A stretch of DNA of 64,000 bases from assembly GCA_013399875.1 (NCBI GenBank), contig VXAZ01003899.1:2428472-2492471 (forward strand), in the 5' to 3' direction. Below, in pieces: positions 52,218-64,000 of the stretch. The notes beneath the pieces were generated by a model. That model searched no databases, was not told the origin of the DNA, and worked only from the letters and a program-made list of their open reading frames with translations. Origin of the DNA: Gymnorhina tibicen. Lineage: Eukaryota > Chordata > Aves > Passeriformes > Artamidae. The translations under genes and the position numbers were made by a program. Numbering within the stretch: position 1 is the stretch's first letter; the number at the start of each line of letters is the position of its first letter.

Positions 52218-55200
52218 GTATCATTAACAGTTTGAATTGAATTGCAACAAAATAGTCATCTATGTTACACAGCTTTTGTCTTCAGTAAGCCATCAATTTC
52301 AAAGCCAGGGACACACTACAGCTACAACCAGCCTAAACAGTCAAGGCAAACCATCAGGGTAATAAAAAGACTGCTTGTGCCCACTCATGGGATACCTGGT
52401 GCAGAATTCTCTGCAGTGAAAGGCCATTAGAGTAAGAATTTCTCAGGGAATTCCTGAAGGCCACAGCTAAGCTAAATTCTGAATAGTCTGAAAAGATTTT
52501 GGTGCTACTTCAACAGTGCAGTAAAGCAAAAAGAGGAGATGATATTGGGTCTTTTGCTCATCTGCCATTCTAGAACCAAACCTGTGCCAGCCAAACTCCC
52601 AAAAGTGTTTAACTCTCTTGTGACTAATGAAACCAGGGTAATCAAATCAGTCACTGCCAAACGTCTAGCAATATTTCAAGATACAAACTCATGTGATTGG
52701 ATAAGAACATTAATCAGATTTTTGCCTTCATACAAATTAGGAAGTACACTTATTAATTCACAGAGGAAGCATTTAGGTTTAAGTGGCATATGACTGTGCC
52801 AAAATATGGCAGATCTGATGACCTGACCTATGACTAAAATTATGAGCTACATTTGTTTATACTAATTTTTTTAAATGATATATCTTTTTATCACTTTGTT
52901 ACAAGGACAAGAGGTTAGCTCATGTACTCAGAGGCAGAACAGTATTATCTCATCCAGAGAATGAAGCAAAGATACAAGATAAAGAAACCTAAAAAAATAC
53001 AAATATCAAGTTAGACAAGTTCACTTATAGTGAACTGTGTCTGCAATCCATACGTGTGCATATTTCCTAGTGTAGAGCAATTAAGCTTCACCAGCTTCTT
53101 TGTTCCCCTCAGCAGAAAGTAAAGTAAAACTCTTATTAAAATCACTATACCATTCTCTCTATTAAATATGGCAGAACATGATTGCATTTGTCCAGATGCA
53201 ATTCTTCAGCATATTGTTTCAACTAAGAGCCTCCGGATGAGTATCTTTGTGTAAATCACCTCAGTTTCACATGCTGTTTTTGCTGCACTGCAAGAGCTGC
53301 TGGTAAAACAATGTGCAAGCCAAGAAGGAGCTGACAAAGCCTGGATTAAATTGAGAATGCTTTAAGAGGCAGCAGTGCTGCTGCACAGCCCTTGTGCAGC
53401 ACAGCACAGAGGAGAGGACCCTCTCAAATAACATTTAATGGTATGAGTCATTCACCTCACTTCAATGTTAATGGCTGCTACCTTTGAGGAAAAATATAAT
53501 CACCTTTGGATGGTTTGGGGTTTTTTTCCTTGAAATAAAAGCGAATGTAATGTATGAAAAACCTGCTGGTTGGCTTAGCCTCTCTCAGGCCATGGCTTTT
53601 GAAAACTCAGTCCCTCACCTGTCTCAGTAAGACAGCCACCTCAATCAGACAGGGACTCCTGCAGAAAGGGCAGGGGGGACAAAACTCTCCAAAAGATGAG
53701 TGGAAGGGTTGCACAGGGAATGGAGTCAGTGACACTTGAGGATGGAGGAGCCTCCCTGAGCACAGCTGCCTGTTTTGTAATGCATAACATCAGCAACTGC
53801 AAATCACCCAAGCAGCAGAAAGCCAAAGCGTCAGGTTTGGAAGCATGAGGGAAGTGCCAAGAAGACAAAATCAGGGGATTTTGATCTGGGGACAACCAGC
53901 CTAAGAAGAGGGCTAGAGTAAAGTAGCGTAGGGAAGGAGCATAACCTATCAATAAATTATTTTTCATGTCAAAAAATTCCTCAAAATTTTTCACTTTTGG
54001 ATGAAGACCAAATGCGAAAAATGCATTCAAAAGTGTTTTCAATAATCTTTTCTTCTTAATAAAGTTCTATATACTTCAAATCCACTGATATTTAAAACAT
54101 TTTAAAAAATAAACCTATACATTCCCTCTCTTACTAAGAGACCAAAATGCAAAGGATTAGGAGCCTGTAATGTGATGCATGGGCTTTGCTCTGGCCGACT
54201 GCACGGGAATGAGACACCAGTGAGAGAACCAAACCCCCCTGCACAGCTAACGGGGTACAGCAGTGGTGTGGGGAGCTGTGCCTTGATCAGATAACAGAAT
54301 ATGGGCCGATGAGGAGGGAGATGAATCACACTGAAGTGTCGGAGCAGGACTGGCACTGTAAGCACCTGTGCTCTCCTTTGCCAACACTATTCAATTCTGG
54401 TTTGGAATGGAACATCCAGAATGTGAGATAATCATTCAAGTACCTTATCCTTTTTTCCCTGTAGAAAAAACACCAATAAATGGTATCTATCCATTAATTT
54501 TCAATTACAGTGGGGTTTTTGTTGTCAGTATTTGATTACTTCCAGCATCTTGACTCCAGCCACATTTTTCAAACTGGTTCTCAGAACAACGAAAGAAACC
54601 AGCAATTTTTGATGGATCACAAATGCAAAACTAAAAATGACGCCAGATAAAATCCAACTAAGGTAAGCAAATTAACCAGTCTTTAAGTTTCAGTGGACAC
54701 TATTCTCCTTAGTGATAAGAAAGGCTCTTACTTAATGAGTAACATACATCTCTTTCAGTAGGGAAAGAAGAATATTGCATGCAGTTGCATTAGTGAGTAA
54801 CTAGAATGCTTTTTGCAATCCAGTTGCCTTTTAATTTTCCGTACAAATAGTATATGCTCAGATTAGAATGCCAAATTCTTTCATTTATTTACCCTTTAAG
54901 TCAAAGGTATTAATATTTATCACAAAACTGAAACTTCACAAGAGAAATAAATCCTGTTAAGGCTTTCATTTAACAAAACAGTAATTATTGCATTTAAACA
55001 CTCACAGTTGTGAAGAAAAGCATCTAAGATAAAGTTGATGATTTCAGTTTTGTAGTCACTTACTGTTGATGCCTAAGAAACTATCAAGGCATGGATTTAT
55101 CCCACCTACTTAAGTTACTTCCCATGTCATTCAATGTGGTGAAAGACCCAGCTGTGCCCTACAGATGAAAGAACCTTCAGGTGAGTATCTTCCCTTCAGA

Positions 55201-58200
55201 AATTTCTAGCACCTTCATTGCTAAGACATTTTAGGATACCACAATGAATATGTATTCCAGACCAACATAATGGCTTAAAAACCACTTACAGATTATAGTT
55301 TTATTTCATATTAGCTTCTATATAAAATCCATTTGTTTTAATGTTCCTAAATTTTTCATATATTTTGCAATCTGCTACATTATTTTTACCGTAAAATTTG
55401 CATTCTGTTTGCCAAGGCACACACTGGACCTGGATACTCATTAGTGATGTTTGAAGCTGTAAATGATAATCAGAGGCCTATAACTGTAGTAGGTGAAAAT
55501 AGGCTGCATATCTAACAGCTGCTAACAGCTAACTTGGAGCTAGGGAGATCAATAGGGCTGCAGTAGTGTGAGAGGAGAAAGCAGAATGACCAACTGCTGG
55601 AGTTAGAAAGAAATTACAGTCAAGTTCCCCCAAAGCCAAGTGATTTGGTAATGCTTCATCACAGCCTCTGTGCTCCCTGGAAACATTTCTGCACAGACAC
55701 AGCACAGCTGGATCTCTGGCCTGCCCCACTTCTGTTTCTATCACCTGCAGGTACAGCAGCAGCTCCACTGTGTCAGTGCACACAGTCCTGGGCAGCCACA
55801 GCCTGGAGCAGGAACGTGGCTCTGCTGTTGGCTCCTCTAACACAGCTGAGCCTTTACTTGTGTTAATAGTGAGAGTTACCACAAAGTAATGCAAGATGGG
55901 TTCTAACGTTCAAGAAGAATTAGTAGATAGATTTTCAGTCAAGTTAGTTTTGAAGGCAAGTATAACTGCCATAAAATCCAGTTCATTTATGGGATCATGA
56001 CAAGATTCTCATTCCAATCTAACCAACCATCCAGTACATAAACCCTTCCAAGCTTAGCATTGGCATAGGCGGACAGTTCATTAACAGAAGCTACTGGAGC
56101 AGATCTTCACCAATCACATTGGTAAGCCACCCCTCATTAGTTTCATAATTACACTGTGTATGTCCCACACATCACATATCATGTTTTTGAGCTATTAAAA
56201 TATAGCTTTCATTTTCTGAAAGGCTAACCACATTAAATCACAGAAGCCAGGAGTAGCATTCTCTTAAACAAATCATAACTCAGGGCAGACGTTTAAACCA
56301 ACTTTTATTCTGAATGACACAATCTAGGAAAGTGCAGTTTTGCTGATCTTCAGAAGCTGCTTGTTTTTCAGAGATCAGATTTAAATTATGAAGAAAATGA
56401 CAGTTGTGATGAACAGACTGGTAAATGAAATTACTTTTTTTTGTTTGCATGCAGTATCCTTGGCACCATTCTTCTCACTATCCCTTGAGAAAAGCTGGAA
56501 TTGCATTTTAAATCAAAGTCACTCAGACTTTATATAACCAATGGACACACTGAGAGCAGATTTCATAGACACAAGGTATTTATGATGCACATCTGTCAGG
56601 ACCCTGTATATCCTTAATTCCTTTCATGAGAAGCCACAGAATTTTGCATTGAAGTACTGTTCACCCAGATATTTGCACATCAATTTTTCCCAGTGAAAAA
56701 CACAAAGCAAACATGCAGAGACAAAAAGTGGGCCGCTCTTCTAATGAAATGTCCTCCAGAGATCCAACAGACACCAAGAACAAGACAGGCCCAGCTACAG
56801 CATTCAGAATGCAATGATTTTGTGGCATGCTTCCACAAAATCCCATACAAACGTATTTCTCCCAGCACCCATTCAGTCTAACAGCTTCTTTTTCCCAGTA
56901 ACTCAAAAACATTTAAGTTTTGAAAGTACTTTGTCCTTTCCATCATATTACCCATGGATACTGTAGGTACAATTTTTTACGTACTTGTGCTTTCTAGTCA
57001 TTACTGAAACCCTACAAACACCCCCAGCAGCCATGCAAGAAGGCTGCCACCTTCTTCAAGTGTTGGTGTGCAGGTACAGTGCAGCGTCTGTGATCAGATA
57101 GACACAGCAAGGAATGGCACTGAGACTGTCAGTGCATCCCCCCAACACACTCCAGCAGAGGAACCGAGCAAGGAAAAATCGAACCATGGTTTGATGTACT
57201 TGCTTCTGAGTATATCTGAAGCTACTAAATGCATAGTGAATAATTAGTGTAAATACTGGATGTTTACATGGCTTGTCTGACAGGTTATTTTATCTGAAGA
57301 AAGCATCATCCCGAATATTTAGCTAAGCCACGAAACATATGCACTTAGTTTCTATTGTAGACTGCAATTAAAATTGTACAAATAGGAATGCCTGTATTTA
57401 GAAGATTTGGGATTTAAAAAACCACTTTTTCTTATCATCAGACACTTGTACATTTAAATTTCAACTCTTCTCAGTAGCACACAGACCTCATACACAATAG
57501 TATTATTTGTATGCCCTTCTCCGTTCTTCCACACACTGCCACAGCCAGCTGCAGCCATTCCCAGCAGGATACAGTGTGACTGGGATTGTCTGGCCATTGT
57601 AGCTATTCCCTCAGATCTATTCCCAAAGCAGAGCCATGCATCACTCCATAGCAGTGCTTATGTGAACAGCATAACAGAGAGGTCTGCAGAGTTATACGGT
57701 AATGACTCGAGAGCAGATGTTACTGCATCCCAAGTTTACAATTTCATGGGCCTGAATGAGACAAAAACATTATACATAAATACAGCCACTACTCTGGCTT
57801 TTAAGAGCACTTCAACGTTCTCTAGAAACCCAAAGATGAGAATCTTTATTGCAAATGCCAGACACATTTCCTTTATCAAAGTAAAAACATCACCTTTATC
57901 ATCTTTTCCATTTCCCTTTCCCAAACTACAGGTGTACACAGTCTTATTTGAAATGAAAAGCTATTTATACATAAAATAGCTTACAAGTAAAATATTTCAG
58001 TTAGGCTTTGTTTCCTTGACTTCCCATCTTGGTTAATCCAAACTCACCCTCCCTAGACCCTCTCATAATTTTTTAAAAAAATCAAATTCTTCTCATTTAC
58101 TTTAAAAACACTACATTGATCATGTTCCTCCTACCTTTTCTTTTTTCTTCTAGAATTATACTCCGGTTATACTTTGGGACTACCGTGCAATATGAAAGAG

Positions 58201-58336
58201 TTGCCTTTCAGAAGAACAATGAAAAGGAATTATTGAATCCCTTACTACTCCACAACTGTAAAATGTCATCAGCAATTCCTATAAGATCACCAGCTGTTGA
58301 AAATGACTTGACTTTCTACATTGACCTTTAACATTT
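52218..58336. other. Unique non-coding DNA
   Basis: Follows the ancient repeat relic. It contains the hairpin at 53375 and GC-richer patches at about 53.65-53.9 and 55.6-55.85 kb with frames of 133 and 121 codons on the minus strand. Neither resembles a known protein. Confidence 0.55.
53375..53407. repeat. Hairpin with 9-bp perfect stem, 5-nt loop and bulged extension
   Basis: TGCTGCACA and TGTGCAGCA flank GCCCT. The stem continues with GTGC/GCAC after a 2-nt bulge. It is much shorter than a microRNA precursor. Confidence 0.6.
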
Positions 58337-58358
58337 TGTTGTGCTTTGACGCTGGCCC

Positions 58359-58386
58359 AATGCCAGGCACCCAATGCCAGGCACCC
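58359..58386. repeat. Tandem 14-bp duplication in the LTR end
   Basis: AATGCCAGGCACCC occurs twice head to tail (58359-58372 and 58373-58386), 22 bp from the LTR terminus. The family as I recall it has one copy, so this is probably a slippage event private to this copy. Confidence 0.8.
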
Positions 58387-58500
58387 ACGAGAGCCACTCG
58401 CTCACCCTCCCCTGCCACAGCTGGGCAGAGGAGGGAAAAGGAAAAAAAAAACCAAAACACTTCAAGGGCGAAACAGGCTCAACTTAAGTTGCAAAGTGAA

Positions 58501-58506
58501 TTTATT
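58501..58506 (-). terminator. Polyadenylation signal of the antisense ERVL LTR
   Basis: TTTATT on the plus strand is AATAAA on the minus strand, about 165 bp from the LTR 3' end, consistent with minus orientation. Confidence 0.6.
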
Positions 58507-59200
58507 ACTAACAGAATCAGAGAAGGATAACGAGAAGTAAAATAAACCCTTAGAACACCTTACCCCCCCAGCTCCTCCCTCCTTCCCACCGACAGCACAG
58601 GGAGGCAGGGCAGGGGGGTTTGGTCAGTCCATCACTGAGATTCTCTTCCCCTGCTCCGGGAGAGGAGTCTTCCCCTGTGAGGCCGTGGGGTCCCTCCCAC
58701 AGGAGACAGTTCTCTGTGAACTTCCCGGCGTGGGTCCACTCTCACGAGCAGCAGCCAAACCACACCTGCTGCAGCGTGAGTCCCTCCCACGGGCACACAG
58801 TCCTCCCAAAACTGCTGTGACATGGGTCTCTCTTTCCATGGGATGCAGTCCTCCAAGGACAGGCTGCTCCAGCCTGGAAGCAAGGCCCCCTCTCTCCACC
58901 AGGTCTCCCACTGGATCACAGCCTCCTCCAGGCATCCACCCCCTCCGGGGTGGGCACCTCCCCCAGGGGCTGCGGGTGGATCTCTGCATCCCCTGTGGAC
59001 CCATGGGCTGCAGGGGCACAGCTGCTTCACCATGGTCTGCACCATGGCCTGCAGAGCAATCTCAGCTCTGGTGCCTGGAGCACCTCCTCCCTCTCCTTCT
59101 TCACTGACCTTGGTGTCTCCATGTTGTTTCCTCACATGTTCTCACCTCCTCCTCTTCTCTGGCTAGAATCCAAAATCTTGTGACTTTGTTTTGATTTTGT

Positions 59201-59210
59201 TCTTAAATAT
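59201..59210 (-). promoter_or_regulatory. TATA-like box of the antisense ERVL LTR
   Basis: The plus strand TCTTAAATAT reads ATATTTAAGA on the minus strand, upstream of the long GC-rich transcribed part of the LTR. Assigned by position and recall of the family. Confidence 0.4.
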
Positions 59211-59946
59211 GTCATCACAGATGCATAACCAACCTCTCTCACTGGCCCAGCTTTGGCCAGCAGCATGTCCATCTTCAGAGCCATCTTTAGAGCCATCAGC
59301 CATTGGCTCTGCCGGACATGGTGGAAGCTTCCAGCAGCTTCTCACAGGAGCCATCTTGGCATTCAAGCCTACCAGTGAATACCTCACTATCTCTTCTTAA
59401 ATTTTAATTAAACACTAAACCCAGGAGACGCTCTATTGCACTTAAACTATACGTGAATATGACATTTAGCGTGACCTTGTTTTCTAACAAAGGATGCCAT
59501 CAGGACAGTGTAAGGGTGGGTGGTACCTGGTCATAAACTTGGTATGAAGGACAACAGGATGTACAAAGGATGCAAATGGAAAGTGACAGAGGAGAAATTG
59601 TTTATGTGCACAGGCTGTTTGCAGCCAGCATTCTCCAGTTCTACCGACCACCTTCCCAGAGCACTGTGCTCCCTCTACATTCACAAAGCCATCAGGGTTC
59701 CCCAGCTGGCATAGCTGTACCTGTACCTGAACATCTGCTTCAGTTCAAAGCTGCAGACAATTATTACCTTGTCTTCACCAATTTGTTTGTTTGCTTACTG
59801 AAACTAAGTGAAACTTGGACAACTTTTTAATGAATTTCCCGTAAGAAGAAAACAGATCTTGATGCCCAGAGAAGTCTCATGAAAGCAAACAATAAAAAGA
59901 TCCTAGCATTGTGGGCATGCTTGATCTATAACTGAAAGTTGTTCTA

Positions 59947-59966
59947 ACATCTCACATATGAGATGT
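59947..59966. repeat. Perfect hairpin, 8-bp arms and 4-nt loop
   Basis: ACATCTCA and TGAGATGT flank CATA. Short and isolated. Confidence 0.7.
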
Positions 59967-62486
59967 AGAAAAAAAAACCCTTCTATGAGGGGTCTGAAAA
60001 AATATTTTGTTCAAATCCTTTGTCTCTGTGAAAAAAAAATTTACAACATGGTGTATATGAGCTACTACTTACCACATTGTACATAAGGATAAGGAAAGAA
60101 TATAATGTAAAGGTAATTTGAGCTCATTTTTATTGCAGTCTCTTATTTATAAATAATCAAGGTATATGCTGTATGTATTGCCTACTCTTGAAACATGCTG
60201 AGCATAAAATTTCTTCTTGATTTTAATGGTACAAGAAACTCTCCTCACAAAGTGAGTGATATCTTCCATATCAGAAGATCGGTGTTACAGAATAGAGGAG
60301 AACTTGCTAATCACTATTAACATCTTGTGATGTCAGTTTGAGAATACCAAATGTGGATCCACAAAAATGAAGATTATTTTTTTATGGGATACTTTGTAAC
60401 AAAATATATTAGCTCTGAGAAAGACAATGCTGCAGCCCAGAGCTGCCAGAAGAAAATGCTGGTCTCAAAACAATATAACTCAAGGAATGAATGAATTCTT
60501 GCTAATCAGGCAGTATCAAACCCCACCCTTTGTAACAGAAAAGATCCTCCTTTTCTCTAGGCTTGCCTAGACAGCTTTAAGAAAAAATGAAACTTTGCAG
60601 CAAGAAACCTTTCTACACACAACCCATCCCTGATCTCTGGCTGCCAGGTAAAGAGATTATACCACAGGTTTTTAAATAATCAAATAAAGATGTTAGATTA
60701 AACTGTTTGATGTTAGTGCTAGTCACTGTTGACATCCAAGATAAGAAATTAAACAAAATACAACTACAAATAGCATTAACCCAACAATTAAACATCATTT
60801 AACAGCAATTAGATAAATACTAACTTTCCTTTCTGAATGAAGCAAAAAAAGTAGAATTTAGTTGACTATTGATATTACAAATATATTCTGTTTCTTTATT
60901 TTATCAGTTTCATTAAATAAATCATAAATATTTTTATATGTCTGTTATGTAGAGAAACCATATAATAGGTTTCTCACACTTAAAAGTTAGAAGTAAAAGA
61001 ATTTTTCCAGTTTTTTTCGCATTTTTCTACCTTTCTTATACTTCATCCTTATTTTGAATTATGGCAAATTTTGTTCTACACAAATTTAGACCTATCCATT
61101 CTAGAATTAACCTGAGTTGTCAGCCTGTTGGGAGTAATTTTATTTGAACATCTGGACCAACCACATGTTTCCTACTGAAAATAAATCATCATTTATGAGT
61201 TATGAGTATTAACAGAGGACTGATGAAGATTGGACTGTGTATGTTTAATGCATTATGATAAAATATCATATGAAAGTTGTGTTTGGAAAGTTTATGGAAT
61301 ACACTGTAAATATCTGGGTCTGTTGCAAGGTAGTTTGTAGTTTCATAGCTCAGCTGGGTCTGCACTTATAATAAGTTTAACTACTATTACAGTGCCATCT
61401 GTATACAATCAATACTTAATTAGTATTTAACACCTCAATTTATCAAAATAAATTAATTTTAAAAGATGCATGCCTATCTAACTAGAGGACTTTTAAAATT
61501 ATTTTATTCTAGAAATTAAAGACAGTGTAGGTCTTCTTTCAGTGGGTAACTGATCTCAAGTGAGCTTTCAGGCACTGCAGTGTTTTGTCCTCACATCCCT
61601 CTGAAGGATTTTCCTATATGACACTGGGAATGGGTGCTGTGGAAATCCACTGTTCTGATTCTGTGTCACCTGAACATTCAGGCTTGCATTCAGTAACACA
61701 CAGGAGTCCTTCCTTTCTGTTAGGTATTTAATCAATGTTCTTGTAGGAACCTTATCATTTTTATTCATAATATACATATTTGGTAACAGCAACTAATTAA
61801 TTGGGAGTCTATCAGTTACAAAACAACCTTAATGTAAGCATTATTTCCCTGCACAGAATAAAGGAAAACACAAACAGGTAATTTGCAAATCTTTTTTCTA
61901 AGATGTCATAAATGCAGAGACAACGATAAACAAGAATATAAAGCTTTATCCAACATTGGTCTCAGACAACAGCCAAGTAAACTGGAAGAACTAAATGAGG
62001 AAAGAAGTTCTGCAAGTCCTTGTGCAACATGGACCCTTACCACCTTCTTGTATTCCCAAACCAAAGTGAAGCTTTTCTATCATCCACCAGTGATTTTTTT
62101 ATACCTCACTCATTGCTGTCACATCTACACATTAATCAAATTTGATTATTCTTTTAGGTGATAAGTTTAACTAAAAAATATGGTCTAGGATGGACTGAAA
62201 CTCTTACAAAAAAAATTACAGGATTTCATTGGCCATACCCACTAAGAACTGTAACAGTAAAACTGGTCTAAATCTTATCTAACAGTCTGTACAGCAAGTT
62301 TTATTTCACAGCATTAGTGGCGGGGTTCCAAGTCTCACCTCCTTGAAGTCTGGGATTGCATAAAAAGAGTCCTTTTGTAAAGAAAAACAAACAAATATTA
62401 CTGGTTGAAGCAGTTATGGAGAAATGCTCAAAAGCCAAATAACAAAACAAAAAAAACATGGGGAACTATCAAAAATTCAGTATTTT

Positions 62487-62543
62487 TAATAATAAAATAA
62501 TAAAATAAATAAAATAATAAAATAATAAAATAATAAAATAAAA
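62487..62543. repeat. AT-rich microsatellite (AATAAAAT)-type
   Basis: Repeated TAATAAAA/TAAATAAAA units over about 57 bp. The many AATAAA hexamers here come from the repeat and are not polyadenylation signals. Confidence 0.9.
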
Positions 62544-64000
62544 ACCTTCTGTGTACCACTCCAAACTCTTGATTTTTGTGTGCCTGACTAATGAATTTTT
62601 TATATCCTCACACTGATTATGTCTAACACATATCACAATACTCGCTGCATCTACATCTTTGGGGCTATCAGAGGGTGCAGAATGAATACTTCATAACAGT
62701 GTGCATCATGCACTGCAGATCCACATTATTAACTGGATAATAAAAGGCAATTAGAACATCAGTGAATTCACTCAGAGCTAACATATTCCATCTCCTTGTT
62801 TAGTGAACTTTAGTTTGAATACCAAGAGAGTTCATATTGTGAAGTTAGAGAGAGAGAACTGGGCTTTTATTGAATACAGCTTTTCAAGACAAATTCAGAA
62901 ATGACTTGGAATTAATATGTATCACTGAGCTTTTCAACTTTTTCCATCCACTTCAGTGCATATTTTCACTATGGGCATTTTCAGACAAGCTGTTCTCACA
63001 GCATCTTGCTGAGGTCAAGGAGCATCATCTTACCTATTTCGCCCTCCCTAATGCCATTGTGAGCAGCCTGCAGCCAAAACTGCAGCTTAACCTGGCTCTA
63101 ACTCTTAGCCTTCTTCTGGTTTACAGAGCAGATTTACACTGAAGGAGGACCTAGATGTGTTGAAATTATGAATCTGCATCGACCACAGCATTTTTAATTC
63201 TGACTCAAGCACTTTGTACTTACATGTAGCACTACAACTTTGACTGCTTCAACCCGGCTGTCTAATTAAAGTTTACAAGCTAGGCCCTGTGTAGTAATCT
63301 CCAGCCACTGGAGAGTCTATTCCCAAGTCTCTTCTTACCATGTATCCTAGACTTTTAGAACTTTTAGAGGTGCATGTCTCTCTCCACTGACTGAAGAGGA
63401 GAAACTACAGGGCCAGCTTTCAGTAACAGCCAATATAAGCAACAGAAATACCATCCTTCATGCCTAAACTGAATCATTGCGTTCCAAAACATCAAAATAC
63501 TGGAAACAAGAAAGCAATTCCAAGAAAACTGCAAATGAAATGTACTGCATTAGAAAAAGATTTAGATGCAATCTGTGAGTTTAGACTCTCCTGAATTTGA
63601 TGCTTCAGGCAAGCCATATGCACTGTTTTTCAAGAAAATCCTTTGTCTTTACAAAAACAATTATCAGCATTGATGACTGCAGCAGAGTTTGCCCTTTCCT
63701 AGATATTTGTATTAATTATGCTTTGAAGGTGCTGAATGAATCCATTCTGTGAAATATATATCAGTTAATTAAAATGTATTTTTCTTCAAGAAGGAATATA
63801 ATTCATGATGAAATAGGAGATTAATTCTTCCTAAATCAGAAATCCTTTGGGTGAAAATAAAATAGGTTTTGGAATAGACGTGCTTTCTAATTGACCTCAC
63901 TGTTTAAATACTCCTGAAAGGCATCAGATTTGAACTGAGGGAGTGCAGAGTATGGTATGGAGCTTTTATTATTGTCCCTTGTCTAACTTTGAAGCAATAG

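Larger units (their letters stand above)
58337..59386 (-). mobile_element. ERVL-type LTR, antisense, about 1.05 kb
   Basis: On the minus strand the block reads as a long avian LTR. It has an upstream part with a TATA-like ATATTTAAGA (59210-59201), a GC-rich region of repeated CTCCAG/GGGAGG-type units, AATAAA (plus-strand TTTATT at 58501-58506), and a 3' end reading GGTGCCTGGCATTGGGCC and finishing CACAACA at 58337. I recognise this arrangement, including the accumulated CCATGG and GCTCCAGGC motifs, as an ERVL-like LTR common in bird genomes; this is recall, not a search. The 3' end (plus-strand 58337) is well placed. The 5' end is uncertain, between about 59386 and 59464, and I found no target-site duplication. 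The frames of up to 167 codons inside it (for example minus 58632-59135) are open because of high GC content, have no recognisable domain, and are not called as genes. Confidence 0.75.
59387..64000. other. Unique non-coding DNA
   Basis: AT-rich DNA beyond the antisense ERVL LTR, with a hairpin at 59947 and the AT microsatellite at 62487. A few CpGs just past 59386 (to about 59475) may still belong to the LTR. No gene is supported. Confidence 0.55.

Noticed and set aside
53641..54042. 133-codon minus-strand frame
   Set aside because: In a mildly GC-rich patch; no recognisable motif or exon boundary, and length is within chance expectation for 64 kb.
58632..59135. 167-codon minus-strand open frame
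   Set aside because: Lies entirely in the GC-rich part of an ERVL LTR, with other long frames overlapping on both strands; no retroviral or other domain is visible.
62487..62543. Cluster of AATAAA hexamers as polyadenylation signals
   Set aside because: Produced by the AT microsatellite; no upstream gene or downstream GT-rich element.
1..64000. CRISPR arrays, bacterial operons or ribosomal RNA
   Set aside because: No regularly spaced repeats, no ribosome-binding-site-led gene clusters and no rRNA motifs; CR1 and avian LTRs show this is vertebrate nuclear DNA.

Overview
The window reads as non-coding bird DNA, probably from a songbird. It is AT-rich, has no convincing protein-coding gene, and carries a low density of interspersed repeats typical of avian genomes. 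The evidence for a bird is a CR1 LINE 3' end that stops in the avian CR1 tail octamers (33541-33652), a large ERVL-type LTR of a kind I recall as high-copy in birds (58337 to about 59386, minus strand), two class II ERV solo LTRs with perfect 6-bp target duplications, and a third LTR whose primer-binding site matches lysine tRNA. Calling it a songbird is inference from the LTR types; no database search was possible.

Layout. 1-9.6 kb: unique DNA with a split MIR-like relic (4490-4778) and a stop-poor pyrimidine-rich block (1800-2440). 9.6-10.25 kb: a degenerate 41-bp duplication, then a CpG-rich solo LTR (9751-10238, TSD ATGCCT). 10.25-26.8 kb: long unique stretch with possible regulatory motifs (paired CCAAT motifs near 20.8 kb, octamer-like repeats near 23.05 kb, hairpin near 23.65 kb). 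26.8-27.4 kb: the most unusual feature, an LTR fused directly to the complement of a complete 76-nt tRNA-Lys(CTT) including its post-transcriptional CCA. 27.4-40.9 kb: unique DNA with one CR1 fragment and two symmetric motifs that could bind transcription factors. 40.9-41.5 kb: second solo LTR (40944-41495, TSD GTGATG). 41.5-58.3 kb: unique DNA with an ancient amniote repeat relic near 52.15 kb. 58.3-59.4 kb: antisense ERVL LTR. 59.4-64 kb: unique AT-rich DNA with an (AATAAAAT)-type satellite.

No genes work together here; the window is best seen as intergenic or deep intronic sequence. All open frames of 60-203 codons look like chance frames or lie inside LTRs. The central observation is the LTR-tRNA chimera. 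It has the structure expected if retroviral plus-strand strong-stop DNA read through the whole tRNA primer, past the modified A58 where copying normally halts, and was then inserted into the germline. Its tRNA part has since decayed at CpG sites.
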